Shown here: piece after piece, positions 49,001 to 58,511 of the stretch | Numbering within the stretch: the first letter of the stretch is position 1 | Layout: the number at the start of each line of letters is the position of its first letter | NCBI RefSeq assembly: GCF_001299635.1 | Contig: NZ_JRHN01000053.1 | Coordinates: 1-64,000, forward strand | Source of the DNA: Clostridioides difficile | GTDB lineage: Bacteria; Bacillota; Clostridia; Peptostreptococcales; Peptostreptococcaceae | Length of the DNA: 64,000 nt | Reading direction: 5' to 3' | Program-made: the position numbers and the translations under genes | The notes under the pieces: model-generated | The model's database searches: none | The model's input: the letters and a program-made list of their open reading frames with translations, nothing else | What the model was told of the DNA's origin: nothing

Positions 49001-49586
49001 TTGATAACTTCACTAGTCCAGAATTTACTTCTTTTTGCTCAGGCAAATTATGGTCTTGAATCTCCAAAAAGAAATTTTCTTCTCCAAATATATCTCTGTA
49101 ATCAATAGCAAATTGTTTTGCCTTATCATAATTTCTATTCATTAAAGCACGTGCTACATCTCCTGCAAGACATGCAGAAAGTGCTATAATCCCTTTATTG
49201 TGTCTTTTAAGTTCTTCCATGTCAACTCTAGGCTTATAATAAAAGCCTTCTACATATGAAGTTGAAACTATTTTTATTAAATTTTTATAACCTTCTATAT
49301 TTTTAGCTAATAGAACTAAATGTCCTTGATATTTATCATAGTTTGGGTCTTTATCTCTAAGTCCACGTGCAGCTGTGTAAACTTCACACCCTATAATTGG
49401 CTTTATTCCTTCTTCCATAGCTGTTTTGTAGAAATCTATAACACCAAACATACAACCATGGTCAGTGATAGCTATTGAGCTCATATTTAACTCCTTAGCT
49501 CTTTTTATAAGTTTTTTCACCCTCGAAAATCCATCAAGTAAACTATACTCAGTATGTACATGAAGATGAGCAAAATCTTTGTTCAT
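46017..49586 (-). CDS. dnaE: DNA polymerase III alpha subunit
   Basis: 1189 residues. The N-terminal PHP domain has HLHVHTEYSLLDG and ITDHGCMFG. The polymerase core shows GPGRGSAAGSIVAYTL, then PDIDIDFCYERREEVIDYVK with the catalytic aspartates. An HhH motif and an OB-fold (AFIELEDLYGAIEIVVFPQL) follow, and a C-terminal domain ends the chain. It is DnaE rather than PolC, since no exonuclease domain is inserted. Firmicutes use it with PolC for chromosome replication. Confidence 0.97.
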   Translation of the reverse strand: MNKDFAHLHVHTEYSLLDGFSRVKKLIKRAKELNMSSIAITDHGCMFGVIDFYKTAMEEGIKPIIGCEVYTAARGLRDKDPNYDKYQGHLVLLAKNIEGYKNLIKIVSTSYVEGFYYKPRVDMEELKRHNKGIIALSACLAGDVARALMNRNYDKAKQFAIDYRDIFGEENFFLEIQDHNLPEQKEVNSGLVKLSKETGIPLVATNDVHYVNKEDSKIHDVLMCIQMGKTLNDPNRMRFGSDEFYLKSREEMEELFPYALEAIDNTTKIADMCNVEFDFNTIHLPKYDVPKGYTPETYLRELCFNGLKERYDSPSDEVLERLNYELDVIEKMGYVEYFLIVWDFINFSKENNIIVGPGRGSAAGSIVAYTLKITDIDPIKYSLLFERFLNPERISMPDIDIDFCYERREEVIDYVKRKYGDDHVAQIITFGTMGAKAAIRDVGRVLDIGYNKVDKIAKEIPFALGMTIDKALDTNPNLKELYDQDPETKEIINISKQIEGMLRHASTHAAGVVISKNPVDEYVPLYKHQDAITTQFTMTTLEELGLLKMDFLGLRTLTVIRDTLDLIEKNRVIKNYTEKIDFSKMDYDDPKVYEMLSSGNTLGVFQLESAGMRSFIKQLRPDNFEDIVAGISLFRPGPMDSIPAYIKNKSNPKDVTYLHEKLKPIMEVTYGCLVYQEQVMQVVRDLGGYSYGRSDLVRRAMSKKKMDVMEEERQYFIHGKFDEDGNIEIAGCIRNGVEEEIANKIFDDMIDFARYAFNKSHAAAYGVLAYETAYLKTYYPVEFMAALITSVMGNTDKVVEYIRECKALEIDVLPPDINKSFSKFSVEGNNIRFGLAAVKNVGVNIINNIIDERESNGLFVDLVDLVKRLDQKDTNKRVIESLIKCGAFDNISENRASLMVGYESLLESVSMDRKKNVQGQISLFDAFGDSEEDNDFQQIYSLPKRQEYEEREKLNLEKEVLGMYVSGHPLSQFEKELQEKTSIDNGKLNSLKEDEEAYIQMNETDAIMGGMIVNKTIKTTKRNEIMAFIELEDLYGAIEIVVFPQLLQKYNVILNEDNIIYVKGTLSIKEGENAKLIAREIKDIDDSTDFATRNYNSGRTKSIQNIKPESGKKLYLKIDSMSDTDTTNNIVEIAKQHPGNDSIYLYPMDENINGKRKAYKMTGVLTCICDEFINNLEKLLPKDNIKIKA

Positions 49587-49739
49587 TAAATCACCTCCTG
49601 TTTTATAAATTTAATTTTACCACAAATATATGTCTTAAAACAAAAACAGAGACTTTTATCTCAAAATAGGGATTAACTTCAACATATCCCATTATATGTT
49701 AAAAATTAATACTTATTCTGAGATTGTCCCCTCATTTTA

Positions 49740-50690
49740 TTACAACGATTTTTTTCTCAAATCTGTCGCGATTTCCTCTATTTTTCTAAGTCTATGATTT
49801 ACACCAGATTTTCCTATTGGTGGCTCTAACATCTCTCCAAGTTCTTTGAGAGTCATGTCCTCATACTCAATTCTAATCTTAGCTATTTCTTGTAGATTTT
49901 CTGGTAAACTGCTAATTCCTATAGTTTCTTGTATGAACTTAATATTTTCCACTTGTCTTACTGCTGCATTTACTGTTTTAGAAAGGTTAGCTGTCTCACA
50001 ATTTACTATCCTGTTTACATTATTTCTCATTTCTTTTACTATTTTAGTATTTTGGAGACTTAAAAGAGCGTGGTGTCCTCCTATAATACTCAGCAAATCA
50101 GATATTTGCTCACTTTCTTTAATATAAACAACATGATTATTTTTTCTAGCCACAATTTTACTATTAAAACCTAAAGAGTTTATAAGTTCTTTTAAAGAAT
50201 CTGCAAACTCCTCATTGTTAGTCACAAATTCCATATGATAGTTCTTTTCTGGGTCACTTATAGAACCTCCGCCAAGAAAAGCACCTCTTATGAAAGCTCT
50301 TTTACACCCTTCGTGTTTAATTAAGTTATCTGGGATTTTGTTTATAGTAAAAAATCCTTCTTTATCTTCAAGTATACCTAATTTTTTTAATAATATTTCT
50401 GAACCCATTTCACTCGTTACCATTAATACATAACTGTTATTTCTCTTCAACATTTGATTCTTATTTACAGAGATTGTAGTATTAATATTAAAATTCTTTT
50501 TTAATAACTTAAATACTTTTCGGGCTATCGAATTTAATTCAGTTGTTATCTTTAGATTTAGCTTTTTATATCCAACGATTTGTATACTTCCCCCTGATTT
50601 GACTAAAGCTGATAATTCAGCTATATTACAACATTCATTCTCAGATACAATTCTCGCTAGTTCATTTTTGGTTTCAGTTGAAAAAGACAT
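49740..50690 (-). CDS. whiA: WhiA-family DNA-binding regulator
   Basis: 316 residues from ATG 50688-50690 (GGTGATAGAG site), giving the family start [13 protein letters not shown]; a GTG upstream is less likely. The first 200 residues are a homing-endonuclease-like fold without its catalytic residues ([20 protein letters not shown]). The C-terminal HTH reads [20 protein letters not shown]. WhiA links growth and cell division in Gram-positives. It is the standard neighbour of yvcK and rapZ. Confidence 0.95.
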   Translation of the reverse strand: MSFSTETKNELARIVSENECCNIAELSALVKSGGSIQIVGYKKLNLKITTELNSIARKVFKLLKKNFNINTTISVNKNQMLKRNNSYVLMVTSEMGSEILLKKLGILEDKEGFFTINKIPDNLIKHEGCKRAFIRGAFLGGGSISDPEKNYHMEFVTNNEEFADSLKELINSLGFNSKIVARKNNHVVYIKESEQISDLLSIIGGHHALLSLQNTKIVKEMRNNVNRIVNCETANLSKTVNAAVRQVENIKFIQETIGISSLPENLQEIAKIRIEYEDMTLKELGEMLEPPIGKSGVNHRLRKIEEIATDLRKKSL

Positions 50691-50706
50691 CTCTATCACC
50701 TATTAA

Positions 50707-51132
50707 CTAATTTTTCTTTAACCTTTTTTTTATTTCTTGTAAAGCAACCTTTATTATCTCCTTTTCATCATCGTACCTAGCTAGGTCTACTACTCTATCT
50801 AGATGGATAAATTTGGCATCAATAAAGCCTTCCTCTTTTTGTGGAATAGTATCCATATTCTTTGCTTGCATCAAATACCAAAAAACTGTTTTATGAACTG
50901 CTCTGTTTTCATCCCAGTTTTCTTTGAATGTATAATGTATTTCACCTAAATATTTCAATATATCTGCCTTTACTCCAGTTTCTTCACTTACTTCACGTAA
51001 TGCTGCCTCTTGGTTATTTTCCCCTTCTTCTACTTTTCCTTTGGGTAGCACCCAATCTCCATTGAACTTCCTTAGTAAAAGAATCGTATTGCCAAACAGG
51101 ACTACACCACCAGCACTAACCTCTTCTCTCAT
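50707..51132 (-). CDS. Nudix hydrolase
   Basis: 141 residues. The Nudix box is GKVEEGENNQEAALREVSEE followed by TGV, fitting G-x5-E-x7-REUxEExGU. The start EEVSAGGVVLFGNTILLLRK and the middle KTVFWYLMQAKN point to the diadenosine polyphosphate or (d)NTP-cleaning type. It sits between yvcK and whiA with an 8-base gap to the latter. Confidence 0.92.
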   Translation of the reverse strand: MREEVSAGGVVLFGNTILLLRKFNGDWVLPKGKVEEGENNQEAALREVSEETGVKADILKYLGEIHYTFKENWDENRAVHKTVFWYLMQAKNMDTIPQKEEGFIDAKFIHLDRVVDLARYDDEKEIIKVALQEIKKRLKKN

Positions 51133-51200
51133 CGATGTTCACTCCTTAAAACTAACATAATGATAAGGATTTCTACACAATTTTTTAAAATCCTTTTTTA

Positions 51201-52307
51201 CTAACTTTTGTTGTAATTATGATTTAGGGCTAACTCAATAACTATGTTAGATATATACTTTGCATCATGTCTTATATAATTATTTTTTATTTCAATTAAA
51301 TTCTTTTCTACAGTTCTTATACCCATATCTTTTAATTTATCTTTTTGCTTTTTATCTAGCAAAACTTGTTCTGCTCCATCTTGTCTATATAAGTTGAGCA
51401 TTTCCTCAGGTAATATTTCATTATTTGCTATTACATAATCTATCAAATTTTCATCAGTATGCTTTACTATAGCCTCAACATGTTCTAATACATTATAACC
51501 TTCTGTCTCGCCTGGTTGAGTCATTATATTTGATATATATACTTTTGGAGCTAAAGACGATTTAATGGCCTCTACAATCCCATCTACAAGCAAATTTGGT
51601 ATTATACTTGTATATAGGCTTCCAGGACCCATGATTATAATATCAGCATCATAAATGGAAGCAATAACATCCTTTAATGGTTTTACATCTTTTGGATTTA
51701 AGAAAATTTTGTCAATAGAGCTTTTCTGACTTTTTGACTCTTCAGGTATGCTAGATTCTCCATTTATTATGTTGCCATTCTCCAATTTCGCAACCAAGTT
51801 TACATCTTCTAAAGTTACTGGCAAAACTCTTCCTGTTATAGCAAAAATCTCACTTAATTTATACACAGCTTTTTCAAAGTTTCCATATAATCCATTCATA
51901 GCAGCTAAAAATAGATTTCCAAAACTCTGACCTTTCAAAAGTCCTTCTGTAAACCTATATTGCATGACTTCATTCATTGTTGGTTCTATATTTGCAAGTG
52001 CTAATAGACAGTTTCTTATATCTCCTGGTGGTAGCATCCCTAAGTCTTCTCTCAGTACACCTGAACCTCCACCATCATCAGCAACAGTAACAATCGCAGT
52101 TATATTCTGTGTAGTATGTTTAAGACCTCTTAAAAATACTGACTGACCAGTACCTCCACCTATCACAACCACATTTGGGTCTCTATTTTCAACAATAGAC
52201 CTTTGAAATAATTTTACTTTTTCATTCTTTGCTTTCTTATATATAAATAACGATACAATTAATGCAATCCAACCTAAAATTCCTACAATAATAAGTAATT
52301 TAGCCAT
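51201..52307 (-). CDS. yvcK: YvcK/CofD-like protein (gluconeogenesis and wall growth factor)
   Basis: 368 residues from ATG 52305-52307, whose GGAGG site overlaps an upstream in-frame ATG. Residues 1-25 form one membrane helix (AKLLIIVGILGWIALIVSLF), which is not in B. subtilis YvcK. The core has VVVIGGGTGQSVFLRGLKHT, VTVADDGGGSGVLREDLGML and PGDIRNCLLALAN, then IMGPGSLYTSIIPNLLV. The family binds UDP-sugars and supports wall synthesis. Its start overlaps rapZ by a few bases. Confidence 0.93.
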   Translation of the reverse strand: MAKLLIIVGILGWIALIVSLFIYKKAKNEKVKLFQRSIVENRDPNVVVIGGGTGQSVFLRGLKHTTQNITAIVTVADDGGGSGVLREDLGMLPPGDIRNCLLALANIEPTMNEVMQYRFTEGLLKGQSFGNLFLAAMNGLYGNFEKAVYKLSEIFAITGRVLPVTLEDVNLVAKLENGNIINGESSIPEESKSQKSSIDKIFLNPKDVKPLKDVIASIYDADIIIMGPGSLYTSIIPNLLVDGIVEAIKSSLAPKVYISNIMTQPGETEGYNVLEHVEAIVKHTDENLIDYVIANNEILPEEMLNLYRQDGAEQVLLDKKQKDKLKDMGIRTVEKNLIEIKNNYIRHDAKYISNIVIELALNHNYNKS

Positions 52308-52318
52308 GTTTGCCTCCA

Positions 52319-53176
52319 TTATCGTAACATAGAGTCTCTGTGTTTCTTTACAACCCTATATCCTTTATTAGATAAATCCTCCGCTATAAGATTTGTTATA
52401 GTAACTGACCTATGTCTTCCACCTGTACATCCAACACCAATTACTAAATGTTGTTTTCCTTCCTCTATATATTGAGGCACTAAAAAATGAATCATATCTA
52501 AAAGTTTTATATAAAATTCTTCACTTATTTTAGAATTCATAACATAGTCTCTAACTTCTTTATCATCACCCGTTTTAGACCTTAATTCTTCAATATAATA
52601 GGGATTTGGAAGAAATCTTACATCGAATACTAAATCTGCATCAGCAAGTATACCATGTTTAAATCCAAAAGATACTACAGATATTGTTAAGTTTGGATTA
52701 TCTTCACCAGAAGAATATATTTTCTTTATTTCTTCTTTAAGGTCTTTTGGCTTCATATTAGTTGTATCAATTATACAAGTGGATAATTCCTTTAAAGGCT
52801 CCATTATTTTTCTTTCCATTTTTATACCTTCTGGAATCTGCATATCTTTTGCCAATGGATGATTTCTTCTTGTCATTTTATATCTTTTTAACAATACATC
52901 ATCATTGCAATCCAAATATACCATTTCATATTCATAATTTTCTTTTTCCAAGTAATTTAAGCTTTCATGAAGAGCTTCAAAAAACTTTCTTCCTCTTATA
53001 TCTATACCTAGAGCAACTTTATCAATACTTGAATTCGGCTGATAACATAATTCTGCAAATTTAGTTATCAAAGCAGGAGGTAGATTATCTACACAATAAA
53101 ATCCCATATCCTCTAAAGCTCTCATTGTCTCACTTTTTCCAGATCCTGAAAGACCTGTAACTATAACAAATTTCAT
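52319..53176 (-). CDS. rapZ: RapZ/YvcJ nucleotide-binding protein
   Basis: 285 residues. Walker A is VTGLSGSGKSETMRALED. FYCVDNLPPALI and LDCNDDVLLKRYKMTRRNHP are family hallmarks, and GVGCTGGRHRSVTI is the conserved C-terminal motif. The Gram-positive protein is an ATP/GTPase; the E. coli relative guides GlmY/GlmZ small RNA turnover. It lies in the usual rapZ-yvcK-whiA cluster. Confidence 0.95.
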   Translation of the reverse strand: MKFVIVTGLSGSGKSETMRALEDMGFYCVDNLPPALITKFAELCYQPNSSIDKVALGIDIRGRKFFEALHESLNYLEKENYEYEMVYLDCNDDVLLKRYKMTRRNHPLAKDMQIPEGIKMERKIMEPLKELSTCIIDTTNMKPKDLKEEIKKIYSSGEDNPNLTISVVSFGFKHGILADADLVFDVRFLPNPYYIEELRSKTGDDKEVRDYVMNSKISEEFYIKLLDMIHFLVPQYIEEGKQHLVIGVGCTGGRHRSVTITNLIAEDLSNKGYRVVKKHRDSMLR

Positions 53177-53203
53177 TGCTAACTCCTCCCTTTTATCTTA
53201 TGT

Positions 53204-53920
53204 TTATTCTATTATAATGTTTTCTACTAATGATACATCTAGATTAGAATCAAATATAGTCTTTATAGCCAGTTCAAAGTCACCGACTCTTTGTGGACAA
53301 TGTGCATCTGAGCCTATTACAAATGTATTTTTTAACTCTTTTATCTTGTTTAACTGATTCACATTTAAAAAAGAATGGCTACTATTTATTTCAAGTCTAG
53401 TATCTGTCTTTTTTGCTATCTTTGCTACTTCTTCTATATAAACATCGCCTTTATCTCCAGGATGAGTAATTATAAAAATATCATTATTACTCATTGCATT
53501 TATTACAGCTTTGGTATTATATTCTTTTGCTTTTTCAGTTTTGAATACATAATTATTACAATGATTTAATAGACTTTTGAATGATGTTGGAGTAGAACCA
53601 AAATGATATCCAGCCATAATATAATCAAATTCTTTAATAAATTTCTCTTCCATATCTATATTGCCTTTATCATCTAATATGTTACATTCCATACCCAAGA
53701 GTATATTTATATCACCATATTTATCATTCAAATAGTTTACTTCTTCTCTCATTTTAAGAATATCTTTTTTCTTTACACCATATGCAATATGCTTATAACT
53801 ATGGTCTGATATCCCTATTGTCTTTATTCCTTTAGAAATGGCCACCTTTACATTGTCTTCAATAGTCCCTTTTCCATGACTATATAATGTATGTGTATGA
53901 TAATCAGCCAGTATTTTCAT
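53204..53920 (-). CDS. PHP-domain phosphoesterase (YcdX/HisK-like)
   Basis: 238 residues. Metal ligands are visible in DYHTHTLYSHGKG, IGISDHSYKHIAYG, MECNIL, GYHFGST, HPGDKGDV and GSDAHCPQRVGDF. This is the full PHP set, with three metals, as in YcdX and histidinol phosphatases. The substrate is not known. It lies three bases before murB and 28 bases after rapZ in the same block. Confidence 0.85.
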   Translation of the reverse strand: MKILADYHTHTLYSHGKGTIEDNVKVAISKGIKTIGISDHSYKHIAYGVKKKDILKMREEVNYLNDKYGDINILLGMECNILDDKGNIDMEEKFIKEFDYIMAGYHFGSTPTSFKSLLNHCNNYVFKTEKAKEYNTKAVINAMSNNDIFIITHPGDKGDVYIEEVAKIAKKTDTRLEINSSHSFLNVNQLNKIKELKNTFVIGSDAHCPQRVGDFELAIKTIFDSNLDVSLVENIIIE

Positions 53921-53923
53921 CAG

Positions 53924-54838
53924 TTAATCCTCTCCAAGTATTTTGACTTCTTCTTCCAACATAACCCCAAACTTGGCATATACAGCACTTTTTATAACAT
54001 ATATTAAATCTAAGATATCTTTAGCATTTGCTTCTCCTCTATTAACTACAAATCCGCAATGCTTCTCAGACACTTGTGCTCCTCTCAAAGTAAGACCTCT
54101 TAATCCAGTTTCTTCTATTAATTTACCTGCAAAATATCCTGTTGGTCTTTTAAATGTACTTCCTGCACTAGCAAAATTTAATGGTTGTTTAGTTATTCTT
54201 CTTGTTGCCAAATCGTCCATTAAACTTTTTATTTCATCATAATTGCCTTTTTGCAATTCTAATTCTGCGGATAAAGCTATATAGCCATTTTTTGATATTA
54301 TGCTTTTTCTATACCCAAATTCCATCTGTTCATTTGATAGTTCAAATATATTTCCTTCCATATCCATCAATTTTACTGACTTTACTATATCCTTCATTTC
54401 ACCACCATATGCTCCAGCATTCATGGCTAATGCTCCTCCCAATGTTCCAGGTATTCCTGATGCAAATTCAAATCCTTTTAATTCCTGCTTTTGAAGAGCT
54501 TTACCTAAAACTGATAATAAAACTCCTGACTGAGCAATCATCCTAGTATCATTTATCTCATAAGAATTGAAATTATCTGCCAATTCTATTACAACGCCTC
54601 TTATTCCACCATCTTTAATTAAAATATTTGAGCCATTTCCAATTATTAAATATGGAATTGATTCCTTTTTCACCAAAAGAAGTACATTTTTTAATTGCTC
54701 TTCTGTTCTAGGTCTAACCAATATATCTGCTGGTCCTCCTACTCTAAATGAAATATGCTTTTTCATAGGTTCATCAACCTTTATATCATCTTTACTTAAT
54801 ATATTTAATAAATTTTCATATATATCTTGATTATTCAT
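53924..54838 (-). CDS. murB: UDP-N-acetylenolpyruvoylglucosamine reductase
   Basis: 304 residues from ATG 54836-54838 with GGGAGGAAA; the longer frame has no RBS. FAD motifs are LIIGNGSNILIKDGGIRGVV and FASGIPGTLGGALAMNAGAY. The active-site Ser is in ASAGSTFKRP and the C-terminal HCGFVVNRG is conserved. It makes UDP-MurNAc for peptidoglycan. Length is normal. Confidence 0.96.
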   Translation of the reverse strand: MNNQDIYENLLNILSKDDIKVDEPMKKHISFRVGGPADILVRPRTEEQLKNVLLLVKKESIPYLIIGNGSNILIKDGGIRGVVIELADNFNSYEINDTRMIAQSGVLLSVLGKALQKQELKGFEFASGIPGTLGGALAMNAGAYGGEMKDIVKSVKLMDMEGNIFELSNEQMEFGYRKSIISKNGYIALSAELELQKGNYDEIKSLMDDLATRRITKQPLNFASAGSTFKRPTGYFAGKLIEETGLRGLTLRGAQVSEKHCGFVVNRGEANAKDILDLIYVIKSAVYAKFGVMLEEEVKILGED

Positions 54839-55047
54839 TGTATTTCCTCCCAAATTATACTGAACTTTAGCTGTCATTCTTATTTAAATTACATTAATAT
54901 ATAGTATTAACTATATTCAATAATATATGATTTTGCTTATCATATGGATTTTATATTTTAAGTTTCTTAATTACAAACTATATTCAATAAATATATAATA
55001 AATTAAAAAAAAAAAAATAACAACATATAAAAGAATATAAATAATTT

Positions 55048-55082
55048 AAAAAAAGCATCAATATCACTGATATCAATGCTTT
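55048..55082 (-). terminator. Terminator after the FNT channel gene
   Basis: AAAGCATTGATATC and GATATTGATGCTTT form a 14-bp stem (two G-U) with a 3-nt loop and seven T on the minus strand. The 180 bases to the left before murB are AT-rich and hold no gene. Confidence 0.9.
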
Positions 55083-55110
55083 AAAAGGCAATTTAATTCG
55101 TATTATTTAT

Positions 55111-55881
55111 CTAACTATTTTTAACATAGCAAAGATAATAAATTCCTCCAACTATTATGGAGCCCCCAACGATATTTCCAAGTGTTACAAATACTAAATT
55201 AGTTATGAATTGAACCATAGTTATATTTGCTCCTAATACCATCCCCATTGGTATAAAAAACATGTTTGCAACGCTATGTTGGAATCCACATAACACAAAT
55301 AACATTATTACTGTCCAGCATGAACCTAACTTTGAAATTACATCTTGTGATGCTGTAGCCATCCATACAGCTAAAACTACTAGAACATTACAAAGTATTC
55401 CTTTTAAAAACATGGAAACCATAGTTGAATTAACTTTAGCTTCTGCCACAGCTATAGCTTTTGTAGCTACATCCCCTGTCAATGTAGAAGAATAAAATAA
55501 AATTGCTACTAACAAAACGGAACCTACTAAATTTGCAAAATAAACCAGTCCCCAGTTTCTTAACATTTTTCCTAATGTTATTTTTTTGTCCATAAGTGGA
55601 ATAAGCATTAAAGTATTTCCAGTGAATAACTCTGCTCCTGCTACCACTACAAGCATAAGACCTACTGGAAATATCATAGCACTTAAAAAACTAGCTACCC
55701 CTGGGTCTATCTTAGCAAAAGTCTGACTAACTATCATACTTCCCAATGCCCCTAACCCTATAAATGCTCCTCCAAATAAACCTAATAAAATTGCATTTTG
55801 TGTTGAAATATTCGCTTTTTTGATGCCAGCACTTATTGTTGCTTGTGCTGTTTCCCCAGGTGTCAAGAATCCTTTACTCAT
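55111..55881 (-). CDS. Formate/nitrite transporter family channel
   Basis: 256 residues from ATG 55879-55881 (GGGGAAGG site). Six membrane helices are visible. The conserved AELFTGNTLML, GLVYFANLVGSVLL and the NMFFIPMG half-helix motif mark the FNT family. The start LTPGETAQATISAGIKKANI fits FdhC/FocA types. Members carry formate, nitrite or hydrosulfide; C. difficile has several. Being divergent from cls and near a hydrogenase operon makes formate a fair guess. Confidence 0.85.
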   Translation of the reverse strand: MSKGFLTPGETAQATISAGIKKANISTQNAILLGLFGGAFIGLGALGSMIVSQTFAKIDPGVASFLSAMIFPVGLMLVVVAGAELFTGNTLMLIPLMDKKITLGKMLRNWGLVYFANLVGSVLLVAILFYSSTLTGDVATKAIAVAEAKVNSTMVSMFLKGILCNVLVVLAVWMATASQDVISKLGSCWTVIMLFVLCGFQHSVANMFFIPMGMVLGANITMVQFITNLVFVTLGNIVGGSIIVGGIYYLCYVKNS

Positions 55882-56198
55882 AAATCCTTCCCCCTTAAAA
55901 ATTATACTTTTCCTTGTCTTTTTATGGCAATAATTATATAATAACAATATGATATATAATAAATTTTATTAACATAAAAAATATACTATATGCATATATA
56001 TAGCTGTCTCATATAATTATACTATTTATTATATACCAACTTTGTTAATTTCGAAATAATTTATATTGAATTTGAAAAATTTACCTCTCGATTATTTATT
56101 TTACTTTTTTATTGTTGAGGTATTATATATAATAGATATATGTTTGTGTTATTATATATAATTACTTATTTTAATAAATATTTGAAGGAGGAAATTTT
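55882..56198. promoter_or_regulatory. Divergent intergenic region between FNT gene and cls
   Basis: No gene is seen in these 317 bases. TATTATATATAAT occurs twice (56121-56133 and 56150-56162). Each is self-complementary at its centre and holds TATAAT, so they may be -10 boxes or a regulator site for cls. GAAGGAGG at 56184-56191 is the cls RBS. Confidence 0.4.
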
Positions 56199-57680
56199 AT
56201 GTTTGATATATCATTTTTCGAAATGTCAATATATGAAATAGCAGTTACTACAATATATATAATTAATTTCATGGTTATACTGAACCTTATCTTTAGGGAA
56301 AAAAGAAACATAAATACAACTCTAACATGGCTTCTTATATTGGTGTTAATCCCTGCACTTGGATTCATACTTTATATAGCTTTTGGTAGAAACATTTCAA
56401 AAAACAATATGTTTAGATTAAAAGAAAAGGACGATAAGATAATCAAAAGTAACATACTAGATACTCAGGTTAAGTTACAGTCTACTTCTGAAATTGATTC
56501 AGATATACATCAACATAAGGATATGATTTATGCATTAGCTAACTCAAATAATGCTCATTATACCAATAATAACGATGTGTGGATTTATGCTGAGTCTAGT
56601 CAATTTTTTAACAGTCTTCTTGAAGAACTTAAAAAGGCTAAAAAATATATAAACATACAATTTTACATTTTCAAAGATGACAAAATCGGAACTGAAATAA
56701 TCGACATTCTAGTAGCTAAAGCTAAAGAAGGTGTCGAGGTAAGACTTTTATTTGACGCCGTTGGTGGTAGAACACTAAAGAATAGTACACTTTCTAGGCT
56801 TAAAGAAAGTGGTGTTAAGGTTGGAAGTTTCTTTCCATCATTCTTAAAAATCGTAAACTTTAACTTAAACTATAGAAATCACCGAAAAATTGTTGTCATT
56901 GATGGTAAAGTAGGATTTGTAGGTGGATATAATGTTGGTGATGAGTATTTAGGTAGAAATCCAAAATTTGGTCTATGGAGAGATACACATACCAAACTTA
57001 CTGGTGATTGTGTAATTGACCTAAATATGAGATTTATCCTTGATTGGAGATACACAACTAAAGAAGATTTAGACTTAGAGAAGTACTTTATAGAAGAAGA
57101 AACAAACTCTAATCATCCTTCTGAAAATATTGGGATTCAGATAGTATCAAGTGGTCCAGATATATCAGAGCTTGACGAAATTAAATATGGTTACCTTAAA
57201 ATGATTCAGAAAGCTAGAAAGTATATATATATACAGAGTCCTTATTTAATACTTGATGCAACATTTATAGATACTTTAAAAATAGCTTGTTTATCTGGTG
57301 TTGATGTAAGAATTATGATTCCTTCTAAACCTGACCATCCTTTTGTATACTGGGCATCATATTCATATGCTGGAGAACTTTTAAACTTTGGAGCTAAAAT
57401 TTATACTTATGGTCAAAATGCATTTTTACATGCTAAGACGATAGTTATAGATGACTCTATCTGCTCTATAGGAACAGCCAATATGGATATAAGAAGTTTC
57501 GAACTTAATTTTGAAGTAAATGCATTTATGTATTCTTCAAAAAAAGCACTGGAACAAAGAATTATATTTGAAAATGATATTTTAAATTCAAAAGAAATAA
57601 CATTAGATATATATAATTCTAGGTCTACTTATATAAAAATCAAGGAATCAATTTCTAGACTATTATCAGCAGTTTTATAA
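56199..57680 (+). CDS. cls: Cardiolipin synthase
   Basis: 493 residues. Two membrane helices at the N-terminus (EIAVTTIYIINFMVILNLIF and NTTLTWLLILVLIPALGFIL). Two PLD HKD motifs: HRKIVVIDGKVGFVGGYNVG near residue 228 and HAKTIVIDDSICSIGTANMD near 412. It joins two phosphatidylglycerols into cardiolipin. Length and order match the bacterial ClsA family. Confidence 0.95.
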   Translation: MFDISFFEMSIYEIAVTTIYIINFMVILNLIFREKRNINTTLTWLLILVLIPALGFILYIAFGRNISKNNMFRLKEKDDKIIKSNILDTQVKLQSTSEIDSDIHQHKDMIYALANSNNAHYTNNNDVWIYAESSQFFNSLLEELKKAKKYINIQFYIFKDDKIGTEIIDILVAKAKEGVEVRLLFDAVGGRTLKNSTLSRLKESGVKVGSFFPSFLKIVNFNLNYRNHRKIVVIDGKVGFVGGYNVGDEYLGRNPKFGLWRDTHTKLTGDCVIDLNMRFILDWRYTTKEDLDLEKYFIEEETNSNHPSENIGIQIVSSGPDISELDEIKYGYLKMIQKARKYIYIQSPYLILDATFIDTLKIACLSGVDVRIMIPSKPDHPFVYWASYSYAGELLNFGAKIYTYGQNAFLHAKTIVIDDSICSIGTANMDIRSFELNFEVNAFMYSSKKALEQRIIFENDILNSKEITLDIYNSRSTYIKIKESISRLLSAVL

Positions 57681-57997
57681 ATCTTTTATTTTATAAAAAT
57701 TTTACATTCCGGTTTATTTTTTAAAGTTTTTTATATATATTATTTTTTTTTTATTGAATTTAGTTCATTTTTTTTATTTTTTTTAACTATTCTGAATTAT
57801 TTTATATTATAATAGACTAGTATAGTTTTTATTTTTGATAGGTAACTTTTTTGCATTGTTTTTATGAATAAAGAAATTGTTGTATATTGTTCTTTCTTTA
57901 TTGTTTTGGTTTTGTTCACCAACATAAGGTTGGGGTCAACTCATGGTTAATTATTTTTTGAGAAATAATAACTTTAAAAAGAAAAGGGGGATTTGTT
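57681..57997. promoter_or_regulatory. Leader region of the hydrogenase operon
   Basis: No gene in these 317 bases. AATAAAGAAA (57867-57876) and TTTCTTTATT (57893-57902) form a perfect 10-bp inverted repeat with a 16-nt loop, about 100 bases ahead of the first gene. TATAAT at about 57817 is a possible -10 with a poor -35. An exact Rex site was looked for and not found. AAAGGGGG is the RBS. Confidence 0.45.
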
Positions 57998-58495
57998 ATG
58001 TGCGATTTTATTTCACACAACAAGCAATTATTTGACGAACTAGATATATTTATTGACTCTCTTGCAACAAAAGAAGGTGCGTTAATACAAGTTCTACATG
58101 AAGCACAAGGTATATTTGGATATCTTCCAAAAGAAGTTCAGCTTCATGTTGCTAGAAAACTTGGAGTAGCTCCTGCAAAGGTATATGGGGTTGTTACATT
58201 CTATTCTTATTTTACTACAGAACCTGTAGGTAAGTATAAAATCAGTGTCTGTCTAGGTACTGTATGTTTTGTAAAAGGTGCTGATAAAATATTAAGTGCT
58301 TTTGAAAAACAACTTGGTATAAAAGTTGGAGAAACTACTAGTGATTTTAAATTTTCTTTAGAAGGTTTAAGATGTTTGGGGGCATGTGGTTTAGCTCCAG
58401 TTGTTACTGTAAATGGTAAAGTTTATGGTAAGGTGAAACCTGACCAAGTAAGTGAAATATTAGATACTTATAGAGAATTAGAATTGAATTGTTAA
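57998..58495 (+). CDS. hydC: [FeFe]-hydrogenase subunit HydC (NuoE-like)
   Basis: 165 residues. The NuoE thioredoxin-like [2Fe-2S] fold shows in VLHEAQGIFGYLPKEVQLHV, GVVTFYSYFTTEP, then ISVCLGTVCFVKGA and LRCLGACGLAPVV, the four Cys ligands. It is the small electron-transfer subunit of a trimeric NAD(P)-linked hydrogenase, called HymA in some clostridia. First gene of a three-gene operon, 16 bases before the next. Confidence 0.93.
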   Translation: MCDFISHNKQLFDELDIFIDSLATKEGALIQVLHEAQGIFGYLPKEVQLHVARKLGVAPAKVYGVVTFYSYFTTEPVGKYKISVCLGTVCFVKGADKILSAFEKQLGIKVGETTSDFKFSLEGLRCLGACGLAPVVTVNGKVYGKVKPDQVSEILDTYRELELNC

Positions 58496-58511
58496 GAGGG
58501 GTGAATAAATA

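Noticed and set aside
57681-57997. Rex operator upstream of the hydrogenase operon
   Set aside because: No TTGTTAA-N4-TTAACAA-like palindrome was found; only partial TTGTT words.
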